DNA from: UMGS1002 sp050309735
GTDB lineage: Bacteria > Bacillota > Clostridia > Oscillospirales > CAG-272
DNA: 64,000 nt
Reading direction: 5' to 3'
Assembly: GCA_050309735.1 (NCBI GenBank)
Contig: JBNRMS010000035.1
Location: 1-64,000, forward strand
The first letter of the stretch is position 1, and each line of letters opens with the position of its first letter. The position numbers were made by a program, and so were the translations under genes. Below are positions 52,293 to 60,139 of this stretch, one piece after another. The notes beneath the pieces were generated by a model. It made no database searches, was not told the origin of the DNA, and saw nothing but the letters and a program-made list of their open reading frames with translations.

Positions 52293-53159
52293 TTATTTAA
52301 GTGCCGTCCAGCGCGCCGAGGCGCCTGCGGGCAAAAATCCTTTAGTTGTGCTCACCGGCAGGGCAAGCTCTCCGGCCTCGGTCACCCCGCCTCGGCGCGA
52401 GGTGATGCGCATATCAAGTATATATCTCATTGAAAGGGGCGAGAGGCCTGTGGTGTATGAATTTATAAGGAAAAACAAGGGTTTGTCCGAGAGAAGGCGC
52501 GAGCTCAGTTCGACAAGATTGTCGATATTTTCTTCAATTTTCCAGACCTCGCCCGACGGCCCCCGGCCGTATGATGGCGGGTCCATTATCACCGCGTCAT
52601 ACTTTGAGCCTCGCCGAATCTCGCGTTCGACGAATTTTTTACAGTCATCTACAATATACCTTATCGGCGCCTCAGACAATCCTGAGAGCGCTGCATTTTC
52701 CTTTGCCTGTTGCACCATTCCACGTGCGGCGTCGACATGGCATACGCTCGCTCCCGCCGCGGCGGCTGCGACTGTTGCGCCTCCGGTGTATGCGAAAAGA
52801 TTAAGCAGCGTTATTTTCCGGCCGGAGTTTTTTATAAGTTCGCCAAACCAATCCCAGTTTGCGGCCTGCTCGGGGAAAAGCCCGGTGTGTTTGAATCCCA
52901 TCGGACGCAGGGCAAATTTTAAATTTCGATAGCTTATATTCCATTGTTCGGGTAATTTTTGCTTTATCCAGGAACCTCCGCCGCTCTCAGAACGTCTGTA
53001 TATAGCGTCGGCTCTTTTCCATTCGGGGGCGCGGCCACCGCCGCTCCATATCACCTGAGGGTCGGGGCGGATGAGGATGTATTTCCCCCATCGTTCGAGC
53101 CGTTCGCCGCCTGCGGCGTCGATAAGCTCATATTCTTTCCATTTATCTGCTGTGAACAT
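52293..53159 (-). CDS. SAM-dependent methyltransferase, RlmI-like
   Basis: 288-residue class I methyltransferase resembling 23S rRNA (m5C) enzymes of the RlmI/YccW type. The SAM-binding motif I is LLNLFAYTGGATVAAAAAGA (about residues 120-139), motif II has VCHVDAARGMVQQAKEN, and motif IV is VIMDPPSYGRG. The N-terminal PUA domain of full-length RlmI is absent or replaced by a short region with WGKYILIRPDPQVIW. SD CGGAGA precedes ATG 53159. The RNA target is inferred from the family only. Confidence 0.82.
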   Translation of the reverse strand: MFTADKWKEYELIDAAGGERLERWGKYILIRPDPQVIWSGGGRAPEWKRADAIYRRSESGGGSWIKQKLPEQWNISYRNLKFALRPMGFKHTGLFPEQAANWDWFGELIKNSGRKITLLNLFAYTGGATVAAAAAGASVCHVDAARGMVQQAKENAALSGLSEAPIRYIVDDCKKFVEREIRRGSKYDAVIMDPPSYGRGPSGEVWKIEENIDNLVELSSRLLSDKPLFFLINSYTTGLSPLSMRYILDMRITSRRGGVTEAGELALPVSTTKGFLPAGASARWTALK

Positions 53160-53181
53160 ATAATCTCCGTTTAATTCTATC

Positions 53182-53679
53182 CTATTTGTTATAATATCCT
53201 GCAATGCGCGAACAACCCGAGTGTGCATGGCAAATGGCGACGGCGAGCGCGTCGGCCGCGTCGTCCGGCCGGGGCGGCTCCTTTAGACTAAGCAGCAGGG
53301 TTACCATGCTGATCACCTGTTTTTTATCTGCCCGCCCGTATCCGACAACGGCCTGTTTAACCTGAAGGGGGGTGTATTCAGCAATGTCAAGACTTTTCTT
53401 CGCGCCTGCAAGGAGTATTACGCCCCGCGCTTGGCTGACACGGATGCCTGTGGTCTGGTTAGTATTCCAGAAAAGCTCCTCCACCGCCATTGCCGCGGGT
53501 CGATATTTTTGAATTATTGCTCCTAATTCATCGTATATTGCGGCAAGGCGCTCGTGTGTCGGCATGCTTGCCGAGGTTTCTATGACACCATAGTCAAGAA
53601 CCCTAAAGCGCCCACCCGCAAAATCTATAACTCCCCAGCCGACAATCGCGATTCCGGGGTCAACACCTAAAATAACCAA
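53182..53679 (-). CDS. ruvC: Holliday junction resolvase RuvC
   Basis: 165-residue endonuclease resolving four-way DNA junctions. The acidic active-site residues are in GVDPG (Asp at residue 6), AVEELFW (Glu, about 67) and PDDAADALA (Asp, about 140). The start is TTG 53679; GAAAGG lies 17 nt upstream. Unlike the usual ruvC-ruvA-ruvB order, ruvC lies on the opposite strand 3.5 kb from ruvAB. Its promoter carries a perfect 9-bp inverted repeat over the -10 region. Confidence 0.95.
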   Translation of the reverse strand: MVILGVDPGIAIVGWGVIDFAGGRFRVLDYGVIETSASMPTHERLAAIYDELGAIIQKYRPAAMAVEELFWNTNQTTGIRVSQARGVILLAGAKKSLDIAEYTPLQVKQAVVGYGRADKKQVISMVTLLLSLKEPPRPDDAADALAVAICHAHSGCSRIAGYYNK

Positions 53680-53735
53680 ACTATTATGCCTTTCTTTATC
53701 AAGTGAAGTTCAGTCTCTCTTAGCATCACATGACA

Positions 53736-53754
53736 ATACTCCATGATGGAGTAT
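53736..53754. promoter_or_regulatory. operator-like palindrome at ruvC promoter
   Basis: ATACTCCAT-G-ATGGAGTAT, perfect 9-bp arms, overlaps the ruvC -10 hexamer. It does not match the Firmicute LexA box (GAAC-N4-GTTC). Confidence 0.6.
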
Positions 53755-53778
53755 ACCACACAATTCGAGCAAAGTCAA
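53750..53778 (-). promoter_or_regulatory. ruvC: sigma-A promoter of ruvC
   Basis: TTGACT (53773-53778), 17-bp spacer, TATACT (53750-53755). Confidence 0.8.
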
Positions 53779-53810
53779 TTATTTTATCCCAATTAATGCC
53801 TCGCCCGATG

Positions 53811-53839
53811 TTTACAATCGGGACTCGATATGATATAAT
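53811..53839 (+). promoter_or_regulatory. sigma-A promoter feeding element copy A
   Basis: TTTACA (53811-53816), 17-bp spacer, TATAAT (53834-53839). The hairpin element begins at the expected transcription start. Confidence 0.8.
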
Positions 53840-53940
53840 ATACACGCCAGCAGGTTTCTTTGAAACCTGCGATGTCGCAACGGCGTGCGAGCGCATGGGC
53901 GAAATTCACTTGCGACTATTATATAATTATATATATAATA
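53829..53940 (+). repeat. double-hairpin promoter-linked element, copy A
   Basis: HP1: GCAGGTTTC-TTT-GAAACCTGC (53850-53870). HP2: GTCGCAA (53874-53880) pairs with TTGCGAC (53910-53916) and encloses CGTGC-GAGC-GCATG (53884-53897). An AT-rich 10-bp inverted repeat follows (53915-53940). About 90 nt match copy B at 63353 nearly base for base. It forms the leader of the DUF951 gene. Confidence 0.7.
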
Positions 53941-53959
53941 GCCTGGAGGATAAAAATCA

Positions 53960-54154
53960 ATGAACATCGTAAAGCTTTCCCCCGGCGACAGCGTTGAGCT
54001 AAAAAAGCCGCATCCTTGCGGAGCTGTGCTCTTCCGGGTTGTGAGAGTGGGCTCTGAGGTTCGGATAATTTGCTCGGGCTGCGGAAGGGATATGAATGTC
54101 GACAGAATAAAGCTTGAAAAATCAATAAAAAAAGTTTTCGTAAAGGAACAGTAA
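53960..54154 (+). CDS. DUF951 family small protein
   Basis: 64-residue protein with the family pattern GDSVELKKPHPCGA at residues 9-22, then RVVRVGSEVRIICSGCGRDM. The Cys residues (PCG and CSGCG) could bind a metal. DUF951 proteins are widespread in Firmicutes and usually adjacent to translation or replication genes; function unknown. GGAGG lies 11 nt before ATG 53960. It is expressed from the promoter and hairpin element just upstream and is followed after 2 nt by the YfhO-like gene. Confidence 0.85.
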   Translation: MNIVKLSPGDSVELKKPHPCGAVLFRVVRVGSEVRIICSGCGRDMNVDRIKLEKSIKKVFVKEQ

Positions 54155-54156
54155 AA

Positions 54157-57129
54157 ATGTCGTTTATTAAACCGAAAGAAAAACATCTGACCCCGACTGT
54201 GCCGGGGGTGAAAAGCCGATTTTCCGGGATGGGTTATCTCTCGTTTGCCTTTATCATCCCGGTGATTATCATGTATCTTATATACATCGCAATGGAGATA
54301 CATCCCTTTGGTAACGGCTCGGTTCTCGTGCTTGACCTAAACGGCCAGTATGTTTATTTTTATGAGGCGCTGCGAAATTTTGTGTACGGAGACGCAAGCC
54401 TGCTCTATTCCTTCTCCCGCGCTCTCGGCGGAGATTTCATGGGTATTTATGCCTACTATGTCTCCAGCCCATTTTCATATATAGTCTGCCTTTTCCCGCA
54501 GACAAGAATTCTTGAGGCACTGCTCGCAATATTCCTCTTGAAAACCGGCATCACCGGCTTAACATTCGGATTTTATATACACAAAACCGGCAAGAGCAGA
54601 AGTAAAATCGCTACAGTCATTTTCTCCTGTATATATGCACTGACAGCATACGCAGTGGTTCAGCAGCACAACTCGATGTGGATTGACGCGGTTATGTGGC
54701 TGCCTATTATCACCTACGGAATCGAACAGCTAATTAAATACGGGCGCTTTAAGATGTATGTCTTTTTCCTTGCGCTGACCATGTTAAGCAATTTCTATAT
54801 CGGCTATATGGTCTGCTTCTGGTCGCTTGCCTATTTCTTTGTATATTATTTCTCCTATAACAAAAGCAAAATCAACAACCCCTATAGCGAGAAGTTCCAT
54901 TTCATAAAATCCTTCCTCCGCTTCGGTCTATTTTCGCTGCTCTCAGCGGGTATCGCCGCGGCAATTCTGCTCGCCGCTTACTATTCGCTCACCTTCGGCA
55001 AAACCGAATTTTCAAATCCCAGCTGGGCATTTAATCTTAAATTTGATGTAATAGAGCTGCTTGTCAAATTCCTTCCCGGGTCTTACGACACTGTGCGCCC
55101 CGAGGGGCTTCCCTTCGTTTATTGCGGTGTTCTGACGCTAATTCTAATCCCCGTCTATTTCCTCTCACCCAAATTCACCCCTCGGGAGAAAATTATGTCG
55201 GGCGCCCTTATCGCCTTCCTTACGCTCAGCTTTACAATCTCTGTCGCCGACCTTGTATGGCATGGTTTCCAGCGCCCGAACTGGCTAAACTACCGCTACA
55301 GCTTCATGCTTTGCTTCTTTCTTTTGACGCTGGCCTGCTCGGCCTTTGATGAGATAAAGTCGATAAGCTCAAAAACAATCTTTGCCATCTCTACGGCGCT
55401 TGCAGCTCTCGTGGTGTTTATCCAAACACTTGACCTTGATTTTGTCGACGACCTGCAAACAATCTGGTTCTCGCTCGCCGCAATTTCTGCCTACCTGATT
55501 ATTCTTTGTCTCCTTAAAGTCACGCGTTTTCGCGAGGATATACTCCTTATACTTGTATTCATAGTCGTCTTTGAGCTTTTCGGAAACGGACTTACAAACG
55601 TGGTCGACCTCAACAGCGACGTCGTCTATTCAAACTACAGCGGCTATAACGACTTCCTCGCCGCATACCGCCCGGTGCTTGAAATACTTGAAGAGAAAGA
55701 CGATTCTTTCTACCGCTATGAAAAAACAACTCACCGCAAGGTAAACGACAACATGGCGCTCGGCATCCGCGGCCTTTCAAACTCTACCTCAACGCTCAAC
55801 GCCGACACGATCAGTTTCCTCTCCCGCATGGGATACTGCTCAAAGTCGCACTGGTCTAAATATGCCGGAGGCACGCCGGTCAACGACTCGCTGCTCGGGA
55901 TTAAATATATTATAACAACCGATGATCTCTCTGATTATTATCCCTCATATTTTGAATATGGCGGATTTAATGTTTGGCACAATAAATATGCTCTCTCGCT
56001 CGCCTATGGAGTTGATGAGAGGGTGAACGGAATTGTAGCCGATATATACGAAACCCCCTTTGATTATCTTAACGCGCTGCTCACCGCAATGGTTGGCCAA
56101 GATGAGACGATACAGGTCTTTGTGCCTATACCGGTATCTGAAATTATAACAAACGATTTTTGCGCCAAATCCTTTATTGCAGGACACCATAAATACGCCA
56201 GAACCTCGGAGGAGCACGACGCGAATGTTTTCTACACCTTCATAGCTCCGAATGACCAAGAGGTGTTCTTTTATCTGCCAAGCGACTATCAGCGCGAGGT
56301 CGGCCTGAAGGTCAACGGCTCGTCCGCCGGCACCTTCTGGGGCGGGGATACCGACCGCATTATCTCGCTCGGAAGCTTTAGAGACGGTGAGTCTGTTCGT
56401 CTGACAATGACACTTAATTATATTGACCTTTATGTGAAAAACGGCTATAACTGCTTCTTCTATATTGACATGGAAGCCTTCGAGGCTGTGATGTCAACGC
56501 TCTCGGAGATGCAGTATAACATCGAGGAATACACCGAGCACTCTTTTGAGGGAAGGCTTACCTCGCCGCGCGACAATCAAATAATCCAGACTTCCCTGCC
56601 CTATGACCAGGGCTGGAAGATTTATGTTGACGGAGAGCGGATTGATAGCTTTGAAACGCTTGATGCTCTGCTCGCCTTCCGCGTTGATTCGGGTGAGCAT
56701 GAGATAAAAATGACATATATGCCCGATATGTTTGTTATCGGATTTATAATCAGCGGCGCTTGTATTCTAATCTTCATTCTTCTCATAATCTTCGAGAAAA
56801 AGCTGCTCATCAAGAACCGCGAACTGCCGCCCGCGCCTATAATTGATATTGGCGCCACTAATGCCGCTGATGTTGACGGCGACATCTATGACTATGATAA
56901 TCCGAAGGACGATTACGATCCCGAGCCTCCCTGCAAGGCAGACGAAGACTACGGCGAAAACCTTTATATAGCACAGTACTACAATTCGCCCCCTGATTTT
57001 ACGTCCGACGAAAACCTTCAGGAAGAGCAAATGCCTAAACAAAATCTTAGAAAATTCAAGCCGCGCAGCTCGTATAGGAGAGAGCTTGTCCGCGGCCGGC
57101 GCAACGCGAGGGCAAAAACGAAAAAATAA
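54157..57129 (+). CDS. YfhO-like polytopic membrane protein
   Basis: 990 residues. A first hydrophobic segment (about 22-48) is followed by an acidic loop with LDLNGQYVYFYEALR, the conserved region of GT-C-like YfhO proteins, then about 12 further membrane helices up to residue 475. A large extracytoplasmic beta-rich domain (about 480-840) follows, then a last helix (about 860-885), an acidic Asp/Tyr-rich stretch (about 900-965) and a strongly basic C-terminus. YfhO in Bacillus is linked to lipoteichoic-acid glycosylation; a similar cell-envelope glycosyltransferase role is inference. AAAGGA precedes ATG 54157. Confidence 0.85.
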   Translation: MSFIKPKEKHLTPTVPGVKSRFSGMGYLSFAFIIPVIIMYLIYIAMEIHPFGNGSVLVLDLNGQYVYFYEALRNFVYGDASLLYSFSRALGGDFMGIYAYYVSSPFSYIVCLFPQTRILEALLAIFLLKTGITGLTFGFYIHKTGKSRSKIATVIFSCIYALTAYAVVQQHNSMWIDAVMWLPIITYGIEQLIKYGRFKMYVFFLALTMLSNFYIGYMVCFWSLAYFFVYYFSYNKSKINNPYSEKFHFIKSFLRFGLFSLLSAGIAAAILLAAYYSLTFGKTEFSNPSWAFNLKFDVIELLVKFLPGSYDTVRPEGLPFVYCGVLTLILIPVYFLSPKFTPREKIMSGALIAFLTLSFTISVADLVWHGFQRPNWLNYRYSFMLCFFLLTLACSAFDEIKSISSKTIFAISTALAALVVFIQTLDLDFVDDLQTIWFSLAAISAYLIILCLLKVTRFREDILLILVFIVVFELFGNGLTNVVDLNSDVVYSNYSGYNDFLAAYRPVLEILEEKDDSFYRYEKTTHRKVNDNMALGIRGLSNSTSTLNADTISFLSRMGYCSKSHWSKYAGGTPVNDSLLGIKYIITTDDLSDYYPSYFEYGGFNVWHNKYALSLAYGVDERVNGIVADIYETPFDYLNALLTAMVGQDETIQVFVPIPVSEIITNDFCAKSFIAGHHKYARTSEEHDANVFYTFIAPNDQEVFFYLPSDYQREVGLKVNGSSAGTFWGGDTDRIISLGSFRDGESVRLTMTLNYIDLYVKNGYNCFFYIDMEAFEAVMSTLSEMQYNIEEYTEHSFEGRLTSPRDNQIIQTSLPYDQGWKIYVDGERIDSFETLDALLAFRVDSGEHEIKMTYMPDMFVIGFIISGACILIFILLIIFEKKLLIKNRELPPAPIIDIGATNAADVDGDIYDYDNPKDDYDPEPPCKADEDYGENLYIAQYYNSPPDFTSDENLQEEQMPKQNLRKFKPRSSYRRELVRGRRNARAKTKK

Positions 57130-57151
57130 AATCTAAAAATTAGTTCAGTTT

Positions 57152-57174
57152 GAGCCGCAAAAGGCGGCATGGAG
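57152..57174 (+). promoter_or_regulatory. GC hairpin abutting ruvA SD
   Basis: GCCGC (57154-57158) pairs with GCGGC (57164-57168), followed at once by ATGGAG and the ruvA start. The layout is the same as before clpP and gatA. Confidence 0.5.
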
Positions 57175-57180
57175 ATAAAA

Positions 57181-57816
57181 ATGTTTTATTATATCAGCGG
57201 CAGCCTTGTGCTGCTTGAGCCCGGCGCGGCCGTGATTGATGCGGGTGGGGTGGCTTATCGGATGTCGATAAGCCAGACAACCTATGAAGCACTACCCAAA
57301 ACCACCCTGCGCGATGCGCCCCAGCGCGCCACTCTCTACACATATCTTGTGGTGCGCGAGGATGGCGTTGAGTTGTTCGGTTTTGCCTCGCTTGAAGAGC
57401 TGTCGGCATATCGGATGCTTCTGACCGTCTCGGGTGTCGGCCCCAAGGTGGCTCTGTCGGTGCTATCGCAGCACACACCCGAGAAATTTGCGCTCGCCGT
57501 TCTGACAGAAGATAAAAAGACGCTCTCGCAGGCGTCGGGTGTTGGCCCCAAAACAGCCGCAAGGATTATACTTGAACTCAAAGATAAACTTGCCTCCTCG
57601 GCACTCGGCGTCGGGGCCGCCGATTCGGATAACGCGCTCGAGGGCGGAGCGCCGACAGCGGGCGGAAAACGCAGCAAAACCGCCGACGCAGCCGACGCAC
57701 TGATAGTGCTCGGATATTCACGTTCCGAAGCGCTCGCCGCGCTCAAGGATATTGATGTGGTAACGCTGCCGCTTGAGGAAATTATCAGACTTGCGCTCAA
57801 AAAGCTGATTAAATGA
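57181..57816 (+). CDS. ruvA: Holliday junction branch migration protein RuvA
   Basis: 211-residue junction-binding subunit. N-terminal OB-fold (residues 1-62), two helix-hairpin-helix motifs (LTVSGVGPKVALSVLS about 80-95 and ASGVGPKTAARIILEL about 115-130) and the C-terminal RuvB-contact domain (DALIVLGYSRSEALAAL) are all seen. The linker (about 140-160) is Gly/Ala-rich. ATG 57181 follows GGAG; an ATG at 57169 would be inside the hairpin. ruvB follows 35 nt later. Confidence 0.95.
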   Translation: MFYYISGSLVLLEPGAAVIDAGGVAYRMSISQTTYEALPKTTLRDAPQRATLYTYLVVREDGVELFGFASLEELSAYRMLLTVSGVGPKVALSVLSQHTPEKFALAVLTEDKKTLSQASGVGPKTAARIILELKDKLASSALGVGAADSDNALEGGAPTAGGKRSKTADAADALIVLGYSRSEALAALKDIDVVTLPLEEIIRLALKKLIK

Positions 57817-57851
57817 AGGGCTCGCTACACTTGAAAGGAATGGTTATTTAA

Positions 57852-58913
57852 ATGACGAACGACGACCTTGATTTTGAGAATCGGTTGGTATCAAGTTCAT
57901 ATACCCCCGAGGACACCGAAACCGACTATTCTCTGCGCCCCCGTCGTCTTGATGAGTATATAGGACAGGAAAAAGCGAAGGAGAATCTCCGGGTTTATAT
58001 AAACGCCGCAAAGCAGCGGGGCGACACTCTCGACCATGTTCTGCTCTACGGCCCTCCCGGGCTCGGGAAAACCACGCTGTCCTCAATTATAGCAAACGAG
58101 ATGGAGGTCAATCTCCGCATAACCTCAGGGCCGGCAATTGAGAAGCAGGGTGACCTTGCTGCGATACTTACAAATCTCTCGCCCGGAGACATACTTTTTA
58201 TCGACGAGATTCACCGCCTGCCGACCTCGGTCGAGGAAATTCTATACCCCGCGATGGAGGACTATGCCCTTGACATCATAATCGGCAAAGGTCCCTCTGC
58301 GCGGAGCATCAGAATTGATCTTCCCCGCTTCACACTCATCGGTGCCACAACCCGTGCCGGGCAGCTCGCCTCGCCACTGCGCGACAGATTTGGAGTTATC
58401 ATGCGTCTTGAGCTTTACTCGCCCGAGGAGCTTGCTACAATAGTCAGCCGTAGCGCCGGGATACTAAAACTCGCCATAAGCCCCGACGGCGCACAGGAGA
58501 TAGCCTCGCGCTCGCGCGGCACGCCTCGGATAGCAAACCGCCTTCTCAAGCGGGTGCGTGACTTTGCCGAGGTTAAGGGCGACGGCACAATAAGCCACCA
58601 AATAGCAAACTACGCGCTCGGCTGCCTTGAGATAGACCCGCTCGGACTTGACAATATCGACCGCAGAATGCTTACGACTATAATTAAATTTTACGACGGA
58701 GGCCCGGTCGGACTTGACACACTTGCCGCCACCATAGGCGAGGAATCGGTGACGCTTGAGGATGTCTACGAGCCTTACCTTATGCAGATAGGCTTTCTGA
58801 ACAGAACCCCGCGCGGTCGCTGTGCCACAAGGCTGGCATATGAGCATCTTCGCCTTCCATATCGGAATGTTACCGAGAATGGAGAGCAGATTAGAATCAA
58901 TGCGGACGAATGA
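57852..58913 (+). CDS. ruvB: Holliday junction branch migration ATPase RuvB
   Basis: 353-residue AAA+ motor that pumps DNA through RuvA-bound junctions. Walker A is GPPGLGKTTL (about residue 63), Walker B ILFIDEIHRL, sensor 1 IGATTRAGQL, and the C-terminal winged helix ends with RTPRGRCATRLAYEHL. The leader before ATG 57852 is TACACTTGAAAGGAATGGTT, sharing 22 nt with the CvpA leader at 47.3 kb. In-frame TAA separates the module's ATG from the real start. Confidence 0.97.
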   Translation: MTNDDLDFENRLVSSSYTPEDTETDYSLRPRRLDEYIGQEKAKENLRVYINAAKQRGDTLDHVLLYGPPGLGKTTLSSIIANEMEVNLRITSGPAIEKQGDLAAILTNLSPGDILFIDEIHRLPTSVEEILYPAMEDYALDIIIGKGPSARSIRIDLPRFTLIGATTRAGQLASPLRDRFGVIMRLELYSPEELATIVSRSAGILKLAISPDGAQEIASRSRGTPRIANRLLKRVRDFAEVKGDGTISHQIANYALGCLEIDPLGLDNIDRRMLTTIIKFYDGGPVGLDTLAATIGEESVTLEDVYEPYLMQIGFLNRTPRGRCATRLAYEHLRLPYRNVTENGEQIRINADE

Positions 58914-59328
58914 ATTTTCTGTCATGGTTTTACACAGTAAAAGATTATAGATTCAAAGTAAGTATTAACAATAGGTTTGCCGCAAAGAAAGAATATAAGG
59001 TTAAAATATTACGATTATAGCAGCTAAGGTGTGTATTTCATAGCAATTTGCACACAAACCCGAATCCATTTATTCGGTGAGGTTTCCGCCGTAGGGGATG
59101 CCCTATGTGGCATCCCGCAAATCCCCCCGCAATTTATCCCTCACCCAAATGGTTCCTCAAAAATGATTGAACGATGGTTATATGGCAACGCTCTTACCAC
59201 GACCACAGCATCCGTGATGGAGAAGATTATAAAAACCATTTGAAATACATAGACGAAAACCCCGCAAGATGGCAGGAAGATAGTTATTATACCTAAGAAT
59301 AAAAATTTTATATTAGGCGGTGTTTGAT
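58914..59328. other. intergenic region with transposase remnant
   Basis: 415 bp between ruvB and the nucleoside phosphorylase. The first 110 bp are AT-rich with no clear signal; the rest holds the transposase remnant at 59028-59296. Confidence 0.6.
59028..59296 (+). pseudogene. remnant of REP-associated tyrosine (Y1/TnpA-REP) transposase
   Basis: Two fragments in different frames. The N-terminal one begins GVYFIAICTQTRIHLFGEV, matching the first strand and helix of RAYT proteins, and continues to MIERWLYG. The C-terminal one (59174-59296) reads WQRSYHDHSIRDGEDYKNHL and ENPARWQEDSYYT before TAA, the diagnostic RAYT end with its Y-H-D-H-x-I-R motif. The central part, with the HUH pair and catalytic Tyr region, is deleted and the frame is broken; in-frame stops precede both pieces. 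This is a decayed single-copy transposase of the kind that mobilises short palindromic repeats. Confidence 0.82.
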
Positions 59329-60099
59329 ATGTTAAACCAATCTCAATTTCCCATATTGGAATTTGATTCAAACAGAAAAGCCAAGATAGAGCCATCAAAC
59401 TTTATCAAAAAAAAGCAGGTGCCAAAGGCGTGTGTCATCACTTTTTTCAAGGAAGTGCTGCGCCGGAAATTTGAGGACGGCGAACTGAAACAAATCGGCA
59501 CGCTTCGCTCGGAAACAGTTGATCTTCCGATTTATGAGACAGAATATAACGGTCGCGCGGCGGGTCTTGTCGGAGGATTTGTGGGAGCCGCGGGCTCGGC
59601 GGGACTGCTTGAAGAATTAATCGCCATGGGATTTGAAAAATTCATCGTATGCGGTGGTGCTGGAGTTTTGAAGAAGGATATCCAAGTGGGTCATCTAATT
59701 CTGCCCGTTTCCGCCGTGAGAGACGAAGGGGTTTCATATCATTATATAGAACCCTCGCGCGAGGTCGAATGTAATCCAGACGCGATAGATGCGATTGAAA
59801 AAGCATTGAATAAAGAAAAAATCCCGTTCATCAAAGCAAAAACCTGGACAACCGATGCCCTATACAGGGAAACCGAAGCTAAAATAGCAAAAAGAGTTTC
59901 GGAAGGCTGCGTCACCGTTGAAATGGAAGCGGCGGCATTCTTCGCTGTTTCCAAATTTAGAAATGTTTTTTTAGGACAAATTTTGTACGGCGGAGACGAT
60001 TTAAGCGGAGTTGAATGGGATGACCGTGATTGGAACAGCAGAGGGGAAATAAGATATAATCTGGTAGAGCTGTGTTTGAAAATAGCCACAGGTTTATAA
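59329..60099 (+). CDS. purine/uridine nucleoside phosphorylase family protein
   Basis: 256-residue PNP_UDP_1 family enzyme. GFVGAAGSAGLLEELIAMGFEKFIVCGGAG is the phosphate and nucleoside-binding region (about residues 82-111), and the family signature with the ribose-binding VTVEMEAAAFFAVSKFR is near residue 200. It should cleave a nucleoside with phosphate to base and ribose-1-phosphate; the preferred base cannot be read. ATG 59329 is chosen over GTG 59320; the SD is weak (AGGCGG). The nucleoside importer at 16-21 kb would supply its substrate class. It lies next to the transposase remnant. Confidence 0.85.
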   Translation: MLNQSQFPILEFDSNRKAKIEPSNFIKKKQVPKACVITFFKEVLRRKFEDGELKQIGTLRSETVDLPIYETEYNGRAAGLVGGFVGAAGSAGLLEELIAMGFEKFIVCGGAGVLKKDIQVGHLILPVSAVRDEGVSYHYIEPSREVECNPDAIDAIEKALNKEKIPFIKAKTWTTDALYRETEAKIAKRVSEGCVTVEMEAAAFFAVSKFRNVFLGQILYGGDDLSGVEWDDRDWNSRGEIRYNLVELCLKIATGL

Positions 60100-60139
60100 T
60101 AATTTACCTTTACAAATAAACATAATTCAGCCTTCGCCC

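Noticed and set aside
53680..53810. LexA (SOS) box near ruvC or ruvAB
   Set aside because: No GAAC-N4-GTTC pattern is found; the palindrome present has a different sequence.
53812..53960. Minus-strand peptides containing VASEF-PCARTPLRHR at both 53.8 and 63.4 kb
   Set aside because: The similarity comes from the repeated DNA element itself. No SD, and stops differ between copies; the conserved feature is hairpin structure, not a protein.
59031..59243. 70-codon frame as an intact small gene
   Set aside because: It is the truncated N-terminus of a transposase; the matching C-terminus follows in another frame.
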